Assembly (NCBI RefSeq): GCF_025860405.1
Contig: NZ_CP063785.1
Location: 2,790,001 to 2,854,000, forward strand
Origin: Tolypothrix sp. PCC 7712
GTDB taxonomy: Bacteria > Cyanobacteriota > Cyanobacteriia > Cyanobacteriales > Nostocaceae
Reading direction: 5' to 3'
DNA: 64,000 nt
In this document: positions 35,357-44,836 of the stretch, one piece after another
How positions within the stretch are numbered: the first letter of the stretch is position 1
Layout of the letters: every line of letters begins with the position of its first letter
Translations under genes and position numbers: made by a program
Notes under the pieces: generated by a model
Database searches by the model: none
What the model was told of the DNA's origin: nothing
What the model saw: only the letters and a program-made list of their open reading frames with translations

Positions 35357-35983
35357 ATGTTGATCAGTAATGAATTGCGCTGGTTTTATCCTGGTAAACT
35401 TCCAGAAAATATGCAGTTGTGGTTTCAACAGCATTGTTTGGTGAACCCATCACAGCTACCAGAAGCAAGGGAAGATGTCTATCTCTATTCGCCAGGATGT
35501 GATTATTTGGGAATTAAATTGCGTCAGAGAAGGCTGGAGGTGAAATGGCGACAAGCAGAACTTGGTGTGATGTCTTTTGGCGATTTAATTACAGGTAAGG
35601 CTGAAAAATGGGGTAAATGGCTGTGTGAAGATGCAAATGCAGAAAGTTTTCAACCATCAATGGTGTTAGGTAACCCTGTATGGGTGAGTGTCAAGAAAGT
35701 ACGTTATTCCCAACTTTTTCAAGTCTTTGCTGATTATGCGATCCAACCTGTTACCACTAAAGAACCTCTGGATAATGGTTGTAGTGTAGAAATTACTAAT
35801 TTAGTAGTTGCAGAAAATGTTTGGTGGAGTATTGCTTTTGAAGCTTTTGGCGAAGATAGCTGTATTCGGGAAAATCTGCAAGCTACAGCTAAATGGGTAT
35901 TTCATACCGATCGCAATTTTCCATTAGCCATCGCCAATTCTTACGCTTACCCTCATTGGCTAGAAGTGATCTCCCATTCCTAA
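35357..35983 (+). CDS. Conserved protein of unknown function
   Basis: 208 residues, soluble, with alternating beta-type segments (DVYLYSPGCDYLGIKLRQRR, LEVKWRQAELGV, CSVEITNLVVAENVWWSIAF) and several tryptophans. The layout of charged residues at strand ends recalls CYTH-type tunnel folds (KLRQRRLEVKWR), but I cannot confirm the ExExK signature and treat this as a guess. It overlaps the response-regulator gene tail to tail by four bases. Confidence 0.7.
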   Translation: MLISNELRWFYPGKLPENMQLWFQQHCLVNPSQLPEAREDVYLYSPGCDYLGIKLRQRRLEVKWRQAELGVMSFGDLITGKAEKWGKWLCEDANAESFQPSMVLGNPVWVSVKKVRYSQLFQVFADYAIQPVTTKEPLDNGCSVEITNLVVAENVWWSIAFEAFGEDSCIRENLQATAKWVFHTDRNFPLAIANSYAYPHWLEVISHS

Positions 35984-36657
35984 ACTAAGCCAGAACGCAG
36001 CGCTACAACTGCAGCTTGCACGCGATCATCTACTGCTAATTTATTCATAATCCCCCGGACGTGAGTTTTTACGGTATTGGGACTGAGATAAAGCTTTTCG
36101 GCAATTTCTGGGTTACTCAATCCTTCTACCATCAGTTTTAATACTTCTAACTCTCTCCCAGACAGGTTAGCGGCGTTTCCCTTAACTGCGGGGGGACGAA
36201 GATGTTCAATGACTCGCCGTGCAATTTGCGGATCGAGATAAGTTGCGCCATCAACAGCAGCTGCGATCGCACTCAATAATCGTTCGACACTGGCACCTTT
36301 GATACAATAGGCATCGGCCCCACTAGACAGCGCTGCAATAATTTCTGTCTCTGTTTGATGGGATGTCAGCATCACTACATGAATATCAGGTAATGCTGCT
36401 TTGATTTGCTGTGTCGCCGCAATCCCATCTAATCGCGGTAACCCAATATCCATAACTACCAAATCAGGTTTGAGTTTAAGTGCTGCTTGTACACCTAAAT
36501 AGCCATCTTCCGCTTGTCCAACTATCTCCAATTGGGGATGAACCATCAATGACTGTTCTAATCCCAGTTGCATCATCGGATCATCTTCCACAATCAAGAC
36601 TCGCAACGGCGGCGCATCGGTTGGTAGATTTAAGAAATAGCCATTATCTGGAGACAT
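35980..36657 (-). CDS. NarL/FixJ-type response regulator
   Basis: 225 residues. The receiver domain (about 18-135) has the acidic pair EDD and phospho-acceptor D70 (LVVMDIGLP), the conserved T/S region MLTS, and Lys in YCIKG. The LuxR-type HTH (about 165-212, LSGRELEVLKLMVEGLSNPE, IAEKLYLSPNTVKTHVRGIM) is at the C-terminus. The cognate kinase is not adjacent. Its gene ends inside the last bases of the convergent unknown gene, so antisense interaction of their 3' ends is possible. Confidence 0.93.
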   Translation of the reverse strand: MSPDNGYFLNLPTDAPPLRVLIVEDDPMMQLGLEQSLMVHPQLEIVGQAEDGYLGVQAALKLKPDLVVMDIGLPRLDGIAATQQIKAALPDIHVVMLTSHQTETEIIAALSSGADAYCIKGASVERLLSAIAAAVDGATYLDPQIARRVIEHLRPPAVKGNAANLSGRELEVLKLMVEGLSNPEIAEKLYLSPNTVKTHVRGIMNKLAVDDRVQAAVVALRSGLV

Positions 36658-36698
36658 TGCGATCGCTCATACCATTTTGGATTTTGCGGAAAGTTGCG

Positions 36699-36800
36699 TG
36701 GGCGGGTTTCCCGGCATAAGCAAAGTGGTGAATTCGTTCGCTGAAAGCGTTCCCGCAGGGTAGGAGGGTTCCCCCCGTTGAGGAGGCAGTGCGCCCTTGC
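36699..36800. repeat. GC-rich dispersed repeat mosaic upstream of the regulator
   Basis: It includes GGGCGGGTTTCCCGGCATAA (shared with 7972) and GCTGAAAGCGTTCCCGCAGG, then GTAGGAGGGTTCCCCCCGTTG (shared with 42063-42105). The core TACCCTGCGGGAACGC also appears, inverted, inside the putA reading frame (61339-61354). Confidence 0.7.
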
Positions 36801-36913
36801 GGTTCCCCGACTTGTAGCAAATGCCGTCAAACTTTCCAAGACAGATTATTAGATTTTAGATTTTGGATTACAAACCAGTTTGTGGGTAACGATATTACCA
36901 CTTAGCGATTAAA

Positions 36914-37020
36914 AGAAGGGAAAGGGAGAATGGGTAATGGGTAATTGGTAATCGAAATTTATCTGATTGTCTCCCTCATCTTCCTCATCTCCCTCATCTC
37001 CCCCGTCCCCCTAACCTCTA
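36914..37020. repeat. Short tandem repeats before era 3' end
   Basis: GGGAGAATGGGTAATGGGTAAT-type units, then CTCCCTCATCTTCCTCATCTC-type units. Low-complexity spacer typical of this genome; no gene. Confidence 0.55.
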
Positions 37021-37037
37021 CCTAGAAAGCAAATCCC

Positions 37038-38012
37038 TTACTCTTCCACTCGATATCCTAACTCTGCTAAACTGACGCGAGACTGCCGCCATTTGGGTTG
37101 CACTTTCACGAACAATTCTAGGTAAACTTTCCCAGCAATTAATTTTTGAATTTGTTCGCGAGCTGCGCTACCAATGGATTTGAGCATTGATCCACCTTTG
37201 CCAATCAGAATTCCTTTTTGAGAATCCCTTTCAACATTGATGGTGGCGAGTACGCGGGTAATGCTGGGAGTTTCTTCTACCAGATCAATGGCGATCGCTA
37301 CTGAATGGGGAACTTCTTCACGAGTTAATAACAAAATTTGCTCGCGGATTAATTCGCCCATAATAAAGCGTTCTGGCTGGTCAGTTACCAAGTCAGGGGG
37401 ATAATAATATGGCCCTGTCTCTAAATGTTCGATTAATAAATTTTGCAGTTGCGGCAATCCCTCGCTAGTCTTGGCAGAAAATTTCACTGTTTGCCATTTA
37501 TAAGACTCAGCCAAGTGTGTATAACTATCATCTATCAACTGGGAATTTGTGGCTTGTTGGTCGATTTTATTCAAACCTAAAATTACTGGGGTTTGACTAC
37601 GACTCAGTAACTCCGCAATAAAGCGATCGCCTGCGCCACAAGCCACAGATGCATCTACTACAAATAGCACTACATCCACAGACTCAATGGCTATTTTGGC
37701 ATTTTTCACCAGCACTTCCCCTAATTGATGATGGGGTTTATGAATTCCTGGTGTGTCTACAAAAATTAGCTGTGCTTCTGGGGTGGTTAAAATTCCTCTT
37801 AACCGATTTCTTGTGGTTTGTGCTACTGGAGATGTAATGGCAACTTTTTGTCCTACTAACTGATTCATTAAAGTAGATTTACCGACATTAGGGCGACCGA
37901 TAATGCCGATGAATCCCGATTTAAATTCAGGAGGAGCTTGGGGAATCGATACTTCTCCTGAAAAAGAGAAGATGTGATTATCAATACTAGTCACCTTTAG
38001 CTCCACCGTCAT
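37038..38012 (-). CDS. era: GTPase Era
   Basis: Era is an essential GTPase that binds 16S rRNA during 30S assembly. The 324-residue protein has G1 GRPNVGKS (40-47), G2 TTRNR, G3 DTPGIHKP, G4 NKID, and a C-terminal KH domain (SQKGILIGKGGSMLKSIGSA). Residues 1 to about 30 are an extension beyond the usual start, so the true start could be further in; no internal ATG fits well. It is monocistronic, with an 880-bp gene-free region upstream. Confidence 0.93.
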   Translation of the reverse strand: MTVELKVTSIDNHIFSFSGEVSIPQAPPEFKSGFIGIIGRPNVGKSTLMNQLVGQKVAITSPVAQTTRNRLRGILTTPEAQLIFVDTPGIHKPHHQLGEVLVKNAKIAIESVDVVLFVVDASVACGAGDRFIAELLSRSQTPVILGLNKIDQQATNSQLIDDSYTHLAESYKWQTVKFSAKTSEGLPQLQNLLIEHLETGPYYYPPDLVTDQPERFIMGELIREQILLLTREEVPHSVAIAIDLVEETPSITRVLATINVERDSQKGILIGKGGSMLKSIGSAAREQIQKLIAGKVYLELFVKVQPKWRQSRVSLAELGYRVEE

Positions 38013-38894
38013 AGTTGATTGTTGGGATAGATTGTTTTTTCAGCGAGATACATAACAAACATAGAGATCACCCTGGCACTTTTTGGTGATTGCCTTTGCT
38101 TAAGTTTAATCTACTACTAAATATATTGTGTTCGCACACCAAAATCAGGAAATGGCATCACAGCTAGTTAGATAAACTCTCTTTCTTTTAGGGTATTGAT
38201 TTAATGATAACACTGTGCTGCAATTGCCTGGTTTTTTGACTATAATACCTAAAAATAGTGATTCTTGGGAGTTGAGCAACATAGTATTCCTGCTTCTATC
38301 CCGATAGGTCAAAGAAGTGCGATCGCCTGAGGTTTCCATACTCAGAATAAGAAATATGGCTGAGATTTTTAGTTTTAGGTAGTCAACCTCAGAGACTTCC
38401 AATCAATAAAAATATCCGATTTTTTAACTAAGCTAGTAACCTAGATAACATAGCTACTTATTGTAATTAGGTGATATACAATTGCTGACTAATATTCTCA
38501 AGAATTGATTTTTTAGCACTTCCTAATTACATAGTAATCAATGAATTGCAGCTTTTAATCATAGAACTATCCTAGTTTTAGAATCAATAATGCAAATAGA
38601 TAATTATCTAAAAATTAATAAGTCGTTTTGTTAATTTACTTTTTGTAGTAAAACCCAAAATTTTATAGCTTCAGCCTATAGTCTTGCTGGCAATGTTTCA
38701 TTAGCTACTGATGGCAATTGACAAGCACATCATTTTAAAGAAAGAATTAATTTTTTATAAAGTTTTAGCAAATTTTTCTTTAATCGTAGTTAGATAATTG
38801 TGTCGGACGACCTCTTTATTGATATGAAGTTGAGATTTAGTAAGAGTTACTAAATCATCAGCTTCTTTCTGATTGACTACGTGACTTTGATTAA
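38013..38894. other. Long AT-rich spacer upstream of era
   Basis: About 880 bp. No supported gene. On the minus strand, about 38747-38890 holds a 48-codon open frame with protein-like composition (SHVVNQKEADDLVTLTKSQL) but no start codon, overlapping the end of the hydrolase gene. It may be a remnant. The rest is AT-rich with no clear structure. Confidence 0.4.
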
Positions 38895-39791
38895 TTAATT
38901 CAACAAAGCTAAAAAGCGGCGGATTAACCCAATAGTCACTGCTGGTAGTTCTAGCTGTGGTGTTAACCCCACATCTTCTAGTGGTTGAAAAAATTTGATT
39001 GCTTGGGGATTCATCTCAGCGAAGCGATGTCCAATTTCTGGCCCAGTAAATTGCGATTTTTGTCCCCAAATAATGGCTGTCGGTGTGGTTAGCTGCTGAA
39101 TAAACAGTGATAAATCAAAGCACAAATCGCCACGGACAAAAGATAGCGCTGCATATTCAGCATTGGGTTGCTGTGCAGATTGCAAATAAGCATCAACTAT
39201 TTCTTGATATACCCGGTTAGGTTGGGCAAATTGTCTTTGCTCTAAAAAACTCCGAATACCGTTGCTAGTCGCTATTCCTGTACTGTACAGCAAACGGTCA
39301 AAAACAGGAATACTAACTAACTGAGCAAAGAAACTGCGAGAGTAGTCTTCGCCAAAATCACCCAGTCCGGCGGGAGTTGTGAGAATCAGCGACTTGAATA
39401 AATCAGGATGAGCGATCGCAACTCGAATTGTCATCGCTGCTGTGAGGGAAGATGCGATCGCAGTCACAGGGCCCGTACAAGTCTGCTGGATAAACTCCCC
39501 AATTGTATTCAAATAATCTCCAATCTGATAATTCCGAGCTAAATGCTCAGATCTACCCCAACCGAGTAAGTCTGGTGCGATTACTCGGTACTCACTCGCA
39601 AAAGCCGGGTATACTTTTGACCACTCATAAGCAGAAGATCCACCACCAAAGCCATGAAGAAACAACAAAGTTTCTTTTTCATCTTTTGCAGTCAAATCAT
39701 CCTGCCAGAGAGAACCAGTGTTTGTATAGTACACTATCCTACCGAGTGAGGTAATAATCGAACGTTGCTCAAATCCTAGTGGTTGAAACAT
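38895..39791 (-). CDS. Alpha/beta hydrolase-fold protein with an incomplete catalytic triad
   Basis: 298 residues. The fold is clear: LLFLHGFGGGSSAYEWSKVY (oxyanion region), VIAPDLLGWGRS, nucleophile elbow IASSLTAAM (S115), LILTTPAG and a cap. Two triad positions are altered: the usual Asp after IIWGxK is Ser246 (IIWGQKSQF), and the usual His after the next G is Leu276 (EDVGLTPQLELP). The canonical pattern is WGxKD...GHxPQxE. It may be a non-hydrolytic binding protein or may use other residues. It is a lone leftward gene. Confidence 0.82.
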   Translation of the reverse strand: MFQPLGFEQRSIITSLGRIVYYTNTGSLWQDDLTAKDEKETLLFLHGFGGGSSAYEWSKVYPAFASEYRVIAPDLLGWGRSEHLARNYQIGDYLNTIGEFIQQTCTGPVTAIASSLTAAMTIRVAIAHPDLFKSLILTTPAGLGDFGEDYSRSFFAQLVSIPVFDRLLYSTGIATSNGIRSFLEQRQFAQPNRVYQEIVDAYLQSAQQPNAEYAALSFVRGDLCFDLSLFIQQLTTPTAIIWGQKSQFTGPEIGHRFAEMNPQAIKFFQPLEDVGLTPQLELPAVTIGLIRRFLALLN

Positions 39792-39874
39792 AAGTATATT
39801 TTATTTAATGTCGTGTTTGCTTGGTCTAGATGACAGCCTGGTCTCTATAGAGTATTTATACTAAGTTGTGTTCA

Positions 39875-39963
39875 GAGATAGGATCGAGAAATCAATATGT
39901 GATGAACTTAAATTCTGCTGTTCATTTGCTCTTTGATTTCTCGATCCCCTAGGGTCTATCTCA
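39875..39963. other. Long nested inverted repeat (structured RNA candidate)
   Basis: GGATCGAGAAATCAA (39881-39895) pairs with TTGATTTCTCGATCC (39932-39946). Inside, GATGAAC faces GTTCAT, and outside GAGATA faces TATCTC. The result is a stem of more than 25 bp around a 12-base loop. It stands alone in a 570-bp spacer upstream of the hydrolase gene. It could be a small RNA, an attenuator or a palindromic repeat seen once here. Confidence 0.5.
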
Positions 39964-40363
39964 GAGCGCAACTTTGTTTTACCCGTTGGCTGTAAACTTT
40001 CTACTATTATCAGTGAATTTACTATTCTGAGACTTCATACTAACGTCAGATTAAGTAGATGTAAAATTGCTGTAGTGTCTGTAAAGATATTGTGTTTTTT
40101 TTACACAAGTATTGCATGATTTTTCCTTGTGTTTAGCGCCCGATAAGGATTTTAGTCAGTAGCTAAGATAACTGAGATCGGAATTCTCGTGAGAATTTTG
40201 TATGGTAATCTATCAGAAAGATTACGGATAAATCAGAGCGTCAAGATGATCATCAAAACGCCAATCAAAAACCACTATTAATTCTAGTTTTGTACTTAGA
40301 AACAATAGATGTTGATGAAATTACTAAATTAATTTTCTATAAGTAACTGTAAAGTGGGGAGTC

Positions 40364-40945
40364 ATGGTCAAGGAGGCTATTCAATCAGATACAATACCGA
40401 GGTTTAAAGACACTGGATTGAACCTGGAGAACTTTCATCTCCAAAACCAAGTGATAATTTCCGAGTGGCAAGGTCAAGTCGAAGCAGTAGCGGATACTAC
40501 GCAGGAAAATTCACAGAACTGTATCTGTTTAAACTTTGAAGGCTTAAAATGTTTTGAACCAGTAGAGCGCCAGTATGAGTCCTTGGGCGTAATTTTTCAT
40601 GAATGTTTAGCAATTCAACCATCAAATCCAGCCTTTCCCACCCACTCAGGCTCGATAGTATTGATGGGATCGCCTCAAACTGAATTGTTAGAAGTCACTT
40701 TTTTACGTCCTGTGAAGCAAGTCAGCGCCTTGGTAACCAGTTCACAGCGCCTAGTACTTTCAGCTTACGGACGCGATCGCCAACTACTTGCCCAAACAGT
40801 TTTACCAATGGCGAATCTAGCTAATTCTGACTCCGCAATTACCCCCAACGCCCAATTATCCGTAGCCGCAAATGAGATTTATTCGGTGACATTCAGCGTT
40901 TTTAATGGCTTATTCACTCTAGATAACTTTCGTTTTTGTGCTTAA
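40364..40945 (+). CDS. Cyanobacterial beta-rich protein, unknown function
   Basis: 193 residues without a signal peptide. After a 50-residue variable start, the rest is beta-type (CICLNFEGLKCFEPVERQYE, VIFHECLAIQPSNPAFPTHS, GSIVLMGSPQ, LEVTFLRPVKQVSALVTSSQ, IYSVTFSVFNGLFTLDNFRF), resembling lectin-like sandwich domains found in secreted cyanobacterial proteins. Here it appears to be cytoplasmic. No catalytic motif. ATG 40364 (AGTCATGGTC) has GTGGGG as a possible SD. Confidence 0.68.
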   Translation: MVKEAIQSDTIPRFKDTGLNLENFHLQNQVIISEWQGQVEAVADTTQENSQNCICLNFEGLKCFEPVERQYESLGVIFHECLAIQPSNPAFPTHSGSIVLMGSPQTELLEVTFLRPVKQVSALVTSSQRLVLSAYGRDRQLLAQTVLPMANLANSDSAITPNAQLSVAANEIYSVTFSVFNGLFTLDNFRFCA

Positions 40946-41273
40946 AACAGTCTCAAAACTCCATAACTAAATCACTCTGCTTTACCGAAGTTCAGGTATT
41001 CTTAATAGGGTATTATTGATTCTCAATTCAGCCCCAGGTAAATGAAAAATCACCGAACATTAAGGGCGGAGTAGAAAATTTCACCCTTTGTTTGAGTTTT
41101 TGGTCAGCCCTTAACTTGGGGAAACCCACGCTTCTGGCATCGGCATTGGAGTTTATCAAACTATAAACTTAACTAATAGCTATGCCGTAAGCAGCTTGGG
41201 TGTCTGCATTCTTCCCTGATATGGGGTAAAACTTATAAACTAAACAATCTTGTAATTTTAGTAGGTAAACACC

Positions 41274-42041
41274 GTGGCACAGGCTTCGTCTTCGTGGCAG
41301 CAATTGATTAACCAGCTTTCCCACTGGTCGCTTCCAGATCTCAAGACAGGAGCCACAAAGCAGCGAAATTTTCAGCGTTTCTCTGGGCCTGGAGGCGTTT
41401 TAGGATTCCTGACAATAGTCGTTGCAATGCTGTTGTGGAACTGGAAGCTGCTGTTAGCCTTGAGTATTGGCATTGGGATCATGTTATCAGTCTACTCCAT
41501 GCAAAAGTGGGACTGGCAACAACGCTGGTCACAAATGCAGAGGTTTTTCAACGGCCCCAACCGTCGCTTACTCTTGGCAGTCAGTAGTGGTGGAATCGCC
41601 ACCTTTAGCACTTACATAGCAGCTACAATTTGGTTTGACTCCCATAGTCCTTGGATAGCTGCGGGAGTAATTACCCAAGGTATAGGAACCGTATTAACCT
41701 TAATTTTATTAGTCTGCCAAATCGTCAATTTTTATGGCACCACAGACGAAGACTATCTCGATCGCCTGTTGAACAATTTAACAGAACCAGACCCACTAAA
41801 GCGCTTAAATGCTATTAGACAACTCACCAAATTAATCACACGCAAGCGCGTTGATGCTTCCGTGCAACAAAATGTAGTGGAATGTTTGCAATTGTTACTC
41901 ACCAAAGAAGAAGAATCTATCATTCGTGACGCAGCTTTTACAAGTTTGCAAACCTTAGATAACTCCGAAACGCCATCTGGCAAAACACCCCTGTTGATCC
42001 CTGTATCTGCAAAAGTTAACAGTCAATTGAAAGTTGAGTAG
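41274..42041 (+). CDS. Membrane protein with a C-terminal armadillo/HEAT-like part
   Basis: 255 residues from GTG 41274. Residues 1-40 are cytoplasmic, followed by two helices close together (VLGFLTIVVAMLLWNW and LLLALSIGIGIMLSV), a basic loop (WDWQQRWSQMQRFFNGPNRR) and two more helices near 110-155. The C-terminal 90 residues are HEAT-like (DRLLNNLTEPDPLKRLNAIR, VVECLQLLL). Such proteins occur across cyanobacteria; no function is known to me. It is a single gene, with repeats behind it. Confidence 0.72.
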   Translation: MAQASSSWQQLINQLSHWSLPDLKTGATKQRNFQRFSGPGGVLGFLTIVVAMLLWNWKLLLALSIGIGIMLSVYSMQKWDWQQRWSQMQRFFNGPNRRLLLAVSSGGIATFSTYIAATIWFDSHSPWIAAGVITQGIGTVLTLILLVCQIVNFYGTTDEDYLDRLLNNLTEPDPLKRLNAIRQLTKLITRKRVDASVQQNVVECLQLLLTKEEESIIRDAAFTSLQTLDNSETPSGKTPLLIPVSAKVNSQLKVE

Positions 42042-42062
42042 GGGTTGGAGATTTAAATATTT

Positions 42063-42255
42063 GCTGAAAGCGTTCCTGCAGGGTAGGGAGGTTTCCTCCG
42101 TTGAGTGAACTGGCGTGCAAAAGTCCAAAAAACCTGAATTTTTGACCCTTAAACACCACTTGCTCTACTTGGGCAAACCCCAGACGCTCTTACCTCTCGC
42201 AGAGCAGGCTTGACGCTGCGCTATCGCTTTTAGCGTCTCCCCTTGACTGTTGACT
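42063..42255. repeat. Mosaic of GC-rich dispersed repeats
   Basis: GCTGAAAGCGTTCCTGCAGG and CCTCCGTTGAGTGAACTGGC (shared with 36740 and with the 45-bp insertion at 33522), followed by GACGCTGCGCTATCGC and TTTTAGCGTCTCC (shared with 8040), and GACTGTTGACTCTT. This shows how these elements are assembled next to each other. Confidence 0.65.
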
Positions 42256-42593
42256 CTTCAACCAGAAGATGAGTTTACCAGTTGCGTAAGTCCTGGTGAA
42301 GAACGTTGGCGATCGCTGATTTTAGATTTTGGATGAATTTCTTCCCTTTAAGTCATTACCAATTACCCATCCTCAAATTAAATGATGGCAATTTTTGTAT
42401 TCTTGGTTAAAATATCCTGGAGTCATTTTAATGACAGTCTACTGACTTGATAGCCAGATATGAGATTCAGAAAATCCAAGATTTTCTGGCTGATATCAAA
42501 ATACAGTATCAATTTACTAGTATTTCTTTTCACCTTTGATTTATCAGTAAGTAGTATGCCAAACAATTCAATATATAGGAGAGCGTAAAACTC

Positions 42594-42875
42594 ATGTTAG
42601 GTCAAACTGGATTTGATGCTGGTAGCAACCCTTCATCCAATAGCCGAGTATTTCGTTACGAAGTAGTAGGTTTGCGCCAAACCTCCGAAAGCGACAACAA
42701 TCAATACGACATTCGGCATAGTGGCAGCGTATTTATCAATGTCCCCTACAATCGCATGAATCAAGAAATGAAACGGATTAGCCGTCTAGGTGGTAAGATT
42801 GTCAACATTGAGCCTTTAAATGTAGCGATCGCTCAACCTAGTGCAGTACCTCACCGAGGTGGTGGTAGACGCTAA
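42594..42875 (+). CDS. cpcD: CpcD-like phycobilisome rod-capping linker
   Basis: 93 residues, made almost wholly of a CpcD domain (RVFRYEVVGLRQTSESDNNQ, VFINVPYNRMNQEMKRISRL, GGKIVNIEPL). CpcD caps phycocyanin rods and limits their length. A strong SD (TAGGAGAG, about 42577) precedes ATG 42594. Unlike the standard cpcBACD operon, no phycocyanin subunit gene is near; the neighbour 287 bp on is a CpcG-type rod-core linker. So this is a dispersed or additional copy. The tail HRGGGRR is basic. Confidence 0.9.
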   Translation: MLGQTGFDAGSNPSSNSRVFRYEVVGLRQTSESDNNQYDIRHSGSVFINVPYNRMNQEMKRISRLGGKIVNIEPLNVAIAQPSAVPHRGGGRR

Positions 42876-43162
42876 GAATTGCAAAGAAATGTTACACCAG
42901 TTTTTCTCATAATTTTCTGATTGCAGGCTGATTGTGGTAGGTTTGAAAACCATTAATTTCCCTATATTCCCGGTAGTCTGGCACTTGCTAATATCAATTG
43001 TTTGACTCTCTAAACCCCTTGCACAGGGCGTTTCAGCATTACTGAACAAATGAATTAAGTTATGTAATGTTTATCAAACCAAATCGAATAATTCTCCCTC
43101 TTCTCCTTTATTATTATGATAACTTTGTAAGATTTCATTAAGGAAAGGGAGATTTTGTATTC

Positions 43163-43918
43163 GTGGCAATTCCTCTTTTAGAATATACCCCTATTTCTCA
43201 AAACCAGCGGGTAGCAAGTCTTGAAGTTCCTGGAGATGAGCAACCAAGGACTTTCTCTACTGACAACATACTTTCCGCAACAGATTTAGATGTTCTGATT
43301 GAAGCAGCTTATCGTCAGATTTTCTTTCATGCATTTGCTTCCGATCGCGAGCGTTTCCTAGAGTCCCAACTCCGTAACGGTCAGATCACAGTGCGTGACT
43401 TCATTCGCGGCTTGTTGCTCTCTAATACTTACAAACGTAGTTTCTACGATCTGAACAGCAACTATCGTTTCGTTGAACAGACAGTACAGCGCGTTCTTGG
43501 CCGCGATGTATACAACGAGCGCGAAAAGATTGCTTGGTCAATTGTGGTAGCGACAAAGGGTATTAAAGGCTTTGTTGACGATCTACTAAATTCTGATGAG
43601 TACCTCCAAGCTTTTGGCTACGACACCGTACCTTACCAACGTCGTCGGGTACTACCTGGTCGTGTAGCAGGCGAAACACCTTTTAACATCAAGTCTCCTC
43701 GCTACGATTCATACCATCGTGCGAAGTTGGGCTTCCCCCAAATCATTTGGCAAACTACCGTTCGTGGCTTTACCCCCCAAGAGAAGAAGCCTACAGCTGG
43801 TAACCCTGCTCTCTTCCTTGATATGGCGAAAAGCATCAACGCTAGAGGTAATGCACCTCAGCAGCTCTCAGTACAGAACATTGATATTGAGAAAGCGGTT
43901 CCCTATCGCCGTAAATAA
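43163..43918 (+). CDS. cpcG: CpcG-type rod-core linker polypeptide
   Basis: 251 residues from GTG 43163, preceded by GGAAAGGGAGA. The linker domain (PF00427-type) covers about 12-180: [55 protein letters not shown]. CpcG joins phycocyanin rods to the allophycocyanin core. The C-terminus ([12 protein letters not shown]) is polar, without the hydrophobic tail of CpcL proteins, so it is a core-binding type. It lacks cpc subunit neighbours; only the CpcD-like gene precedes it. A strong hairpin follows. Confidence 0.93.
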   Translation: MAIPLLEYTPISQNQRVASLEVPGDEQPRTFSTDNILSATDLDVLIEAAYRQIFFHAFASDRERFLESQLRNGQITVRDFIRGLLLSNTYKRSFYDLNSNYRFVEQTVQRVLGRDVYNEREKIAWSIVVATKGIKGFVDDLLNSDEYLQAFGYDTVPYQRRRVLPGRVAGETPFNIKSPRYDSYHRAKLGFPQIIWQTTVRGFTPQEKKPTAGNPALFLDMAKSINARGNAPQQLSVQNIDIEKAVPYRRK

Positions 43919-43940
43919 GTTGAAATAACAACTTAACCAA

Positions 43941-44002
43941 AGCGTATGTTGTATTTATATAAAAATACAGCTGTCGTATTTTATATAAATATGACATACG
44001 CT
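43941..44002 (+). terminator. Very long terminator hairpin after cpcG
   Basis: AGCGTATGT at the left pairs with ACATACGCT at the right, and the inner ATTTATATAAAAATACAG pairs with CTGTCGTATTTTATATAAAT. The stem is nearly 30 bp with few mismatches and essentially no loop, followed by ATTTTAAGTTT. It should end or protect the linker mRNA. Confidence 0.75.
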
Positions 44003-44173
44003 ATTTTAAGTTTAATTCAGATAAACTATAGCAATTCATGCATTAGTTGCGAAATATAAGTTCGTGTAGGGAATAAGCAATAGTGACAATAGCCAATAAT
44101 TTTGCCACTCATTCTCAAATCATGAACAACTAAATTTTATATATCTGCTGGAATTGAGAATTTTGAAATTACC

Positions 44174-44593
44174 TCAAGCACATTCATCATTCTCTTCACT
44201 AAATCCTAACTCTAGGAGAGCTTTGCGGATTTTAGCTTTAGAAGGACGGACTTTAGGAACCGCTAACCGCAACTCTCTAGCAGTCTCAAATAAATCTCGC
44301 ATTAAGATATCTAGGGAAGTATCATCTGCATCTTCCGGTAGCTTCTCAATTCTCGCCTCGTATGCAAGTGTATAAAGCTCCAAGTGATGTTTCCCCATCA
44401 CTCTCGCAAGTTTCCTCAAAGTTTCCGGCGTAGGACAAGTTCCCTTAAAGCAAGCACCTCTGAGTCGTGGTTGAGGAACACCAGACAAATCCGCCAGACG
44501 GTTCATACTGATACCCTGTTCTTCCAAATATTGGAGAATGAATCGTCCTAAGGGGGAGCAATCTTCAGCTTTTATTTGCAACCTTGCTGGCAT
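44174..44593 (-). CDS. XRE-family helix-turn-helix regulator
   Basis: 139 residues. An HTH domain lies at about 14-62 (PLGRFILQYLEEQGISMNRL, ADLSGVPQPRLRG, PTPETLRKLARVMG), followed by a short acidic effector or dimerisation part with no recognised domain. It is a likely transcriptional regulator; its target is unknown. It converges with cpcG across the hairpin and does not look co-transcribed with it. Confidence 0.82.
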   Translation of the reverse strand: MPARLQIKAEDCSPLGRFILQYLEEQGISMNRLADLSGVPQPRLRGACFKGTCPTPETLRKLARVMGKHHLELYTLAYEARIEKLPEDADDTSLDILMRDLFETARELRLAVPKVRPSKAKIRKALLELGFSEENDECA

Positions 44594-44836
44594 TGTTCGG
44601 TGTCAAGAAAATCCAAATATATACAATATAGCGGACTCCCAAGGATTAAGCATGATATGGCATACAAACCATAATCTTTTTTTCTCCTCCCTGCTTGTTG
44701 AAGCGCGATTAATCGCGTCTGTGCTCTGCCTAGCTGCCAAGAAAGAATAGTACATTTTTAGTTGGGAAACCCGCCTAACACGCTGGCTTCCCTTACAATT
44801 AACGTATTAAGTATTCAACCTGTAATGACTAATATG

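Noticed and set aside
38145-38402. 85-codon minus-strand frame in the era upstream region
   Set aside because: No SD, no motif and irregular composition; probably a chance frame in a long spacer.
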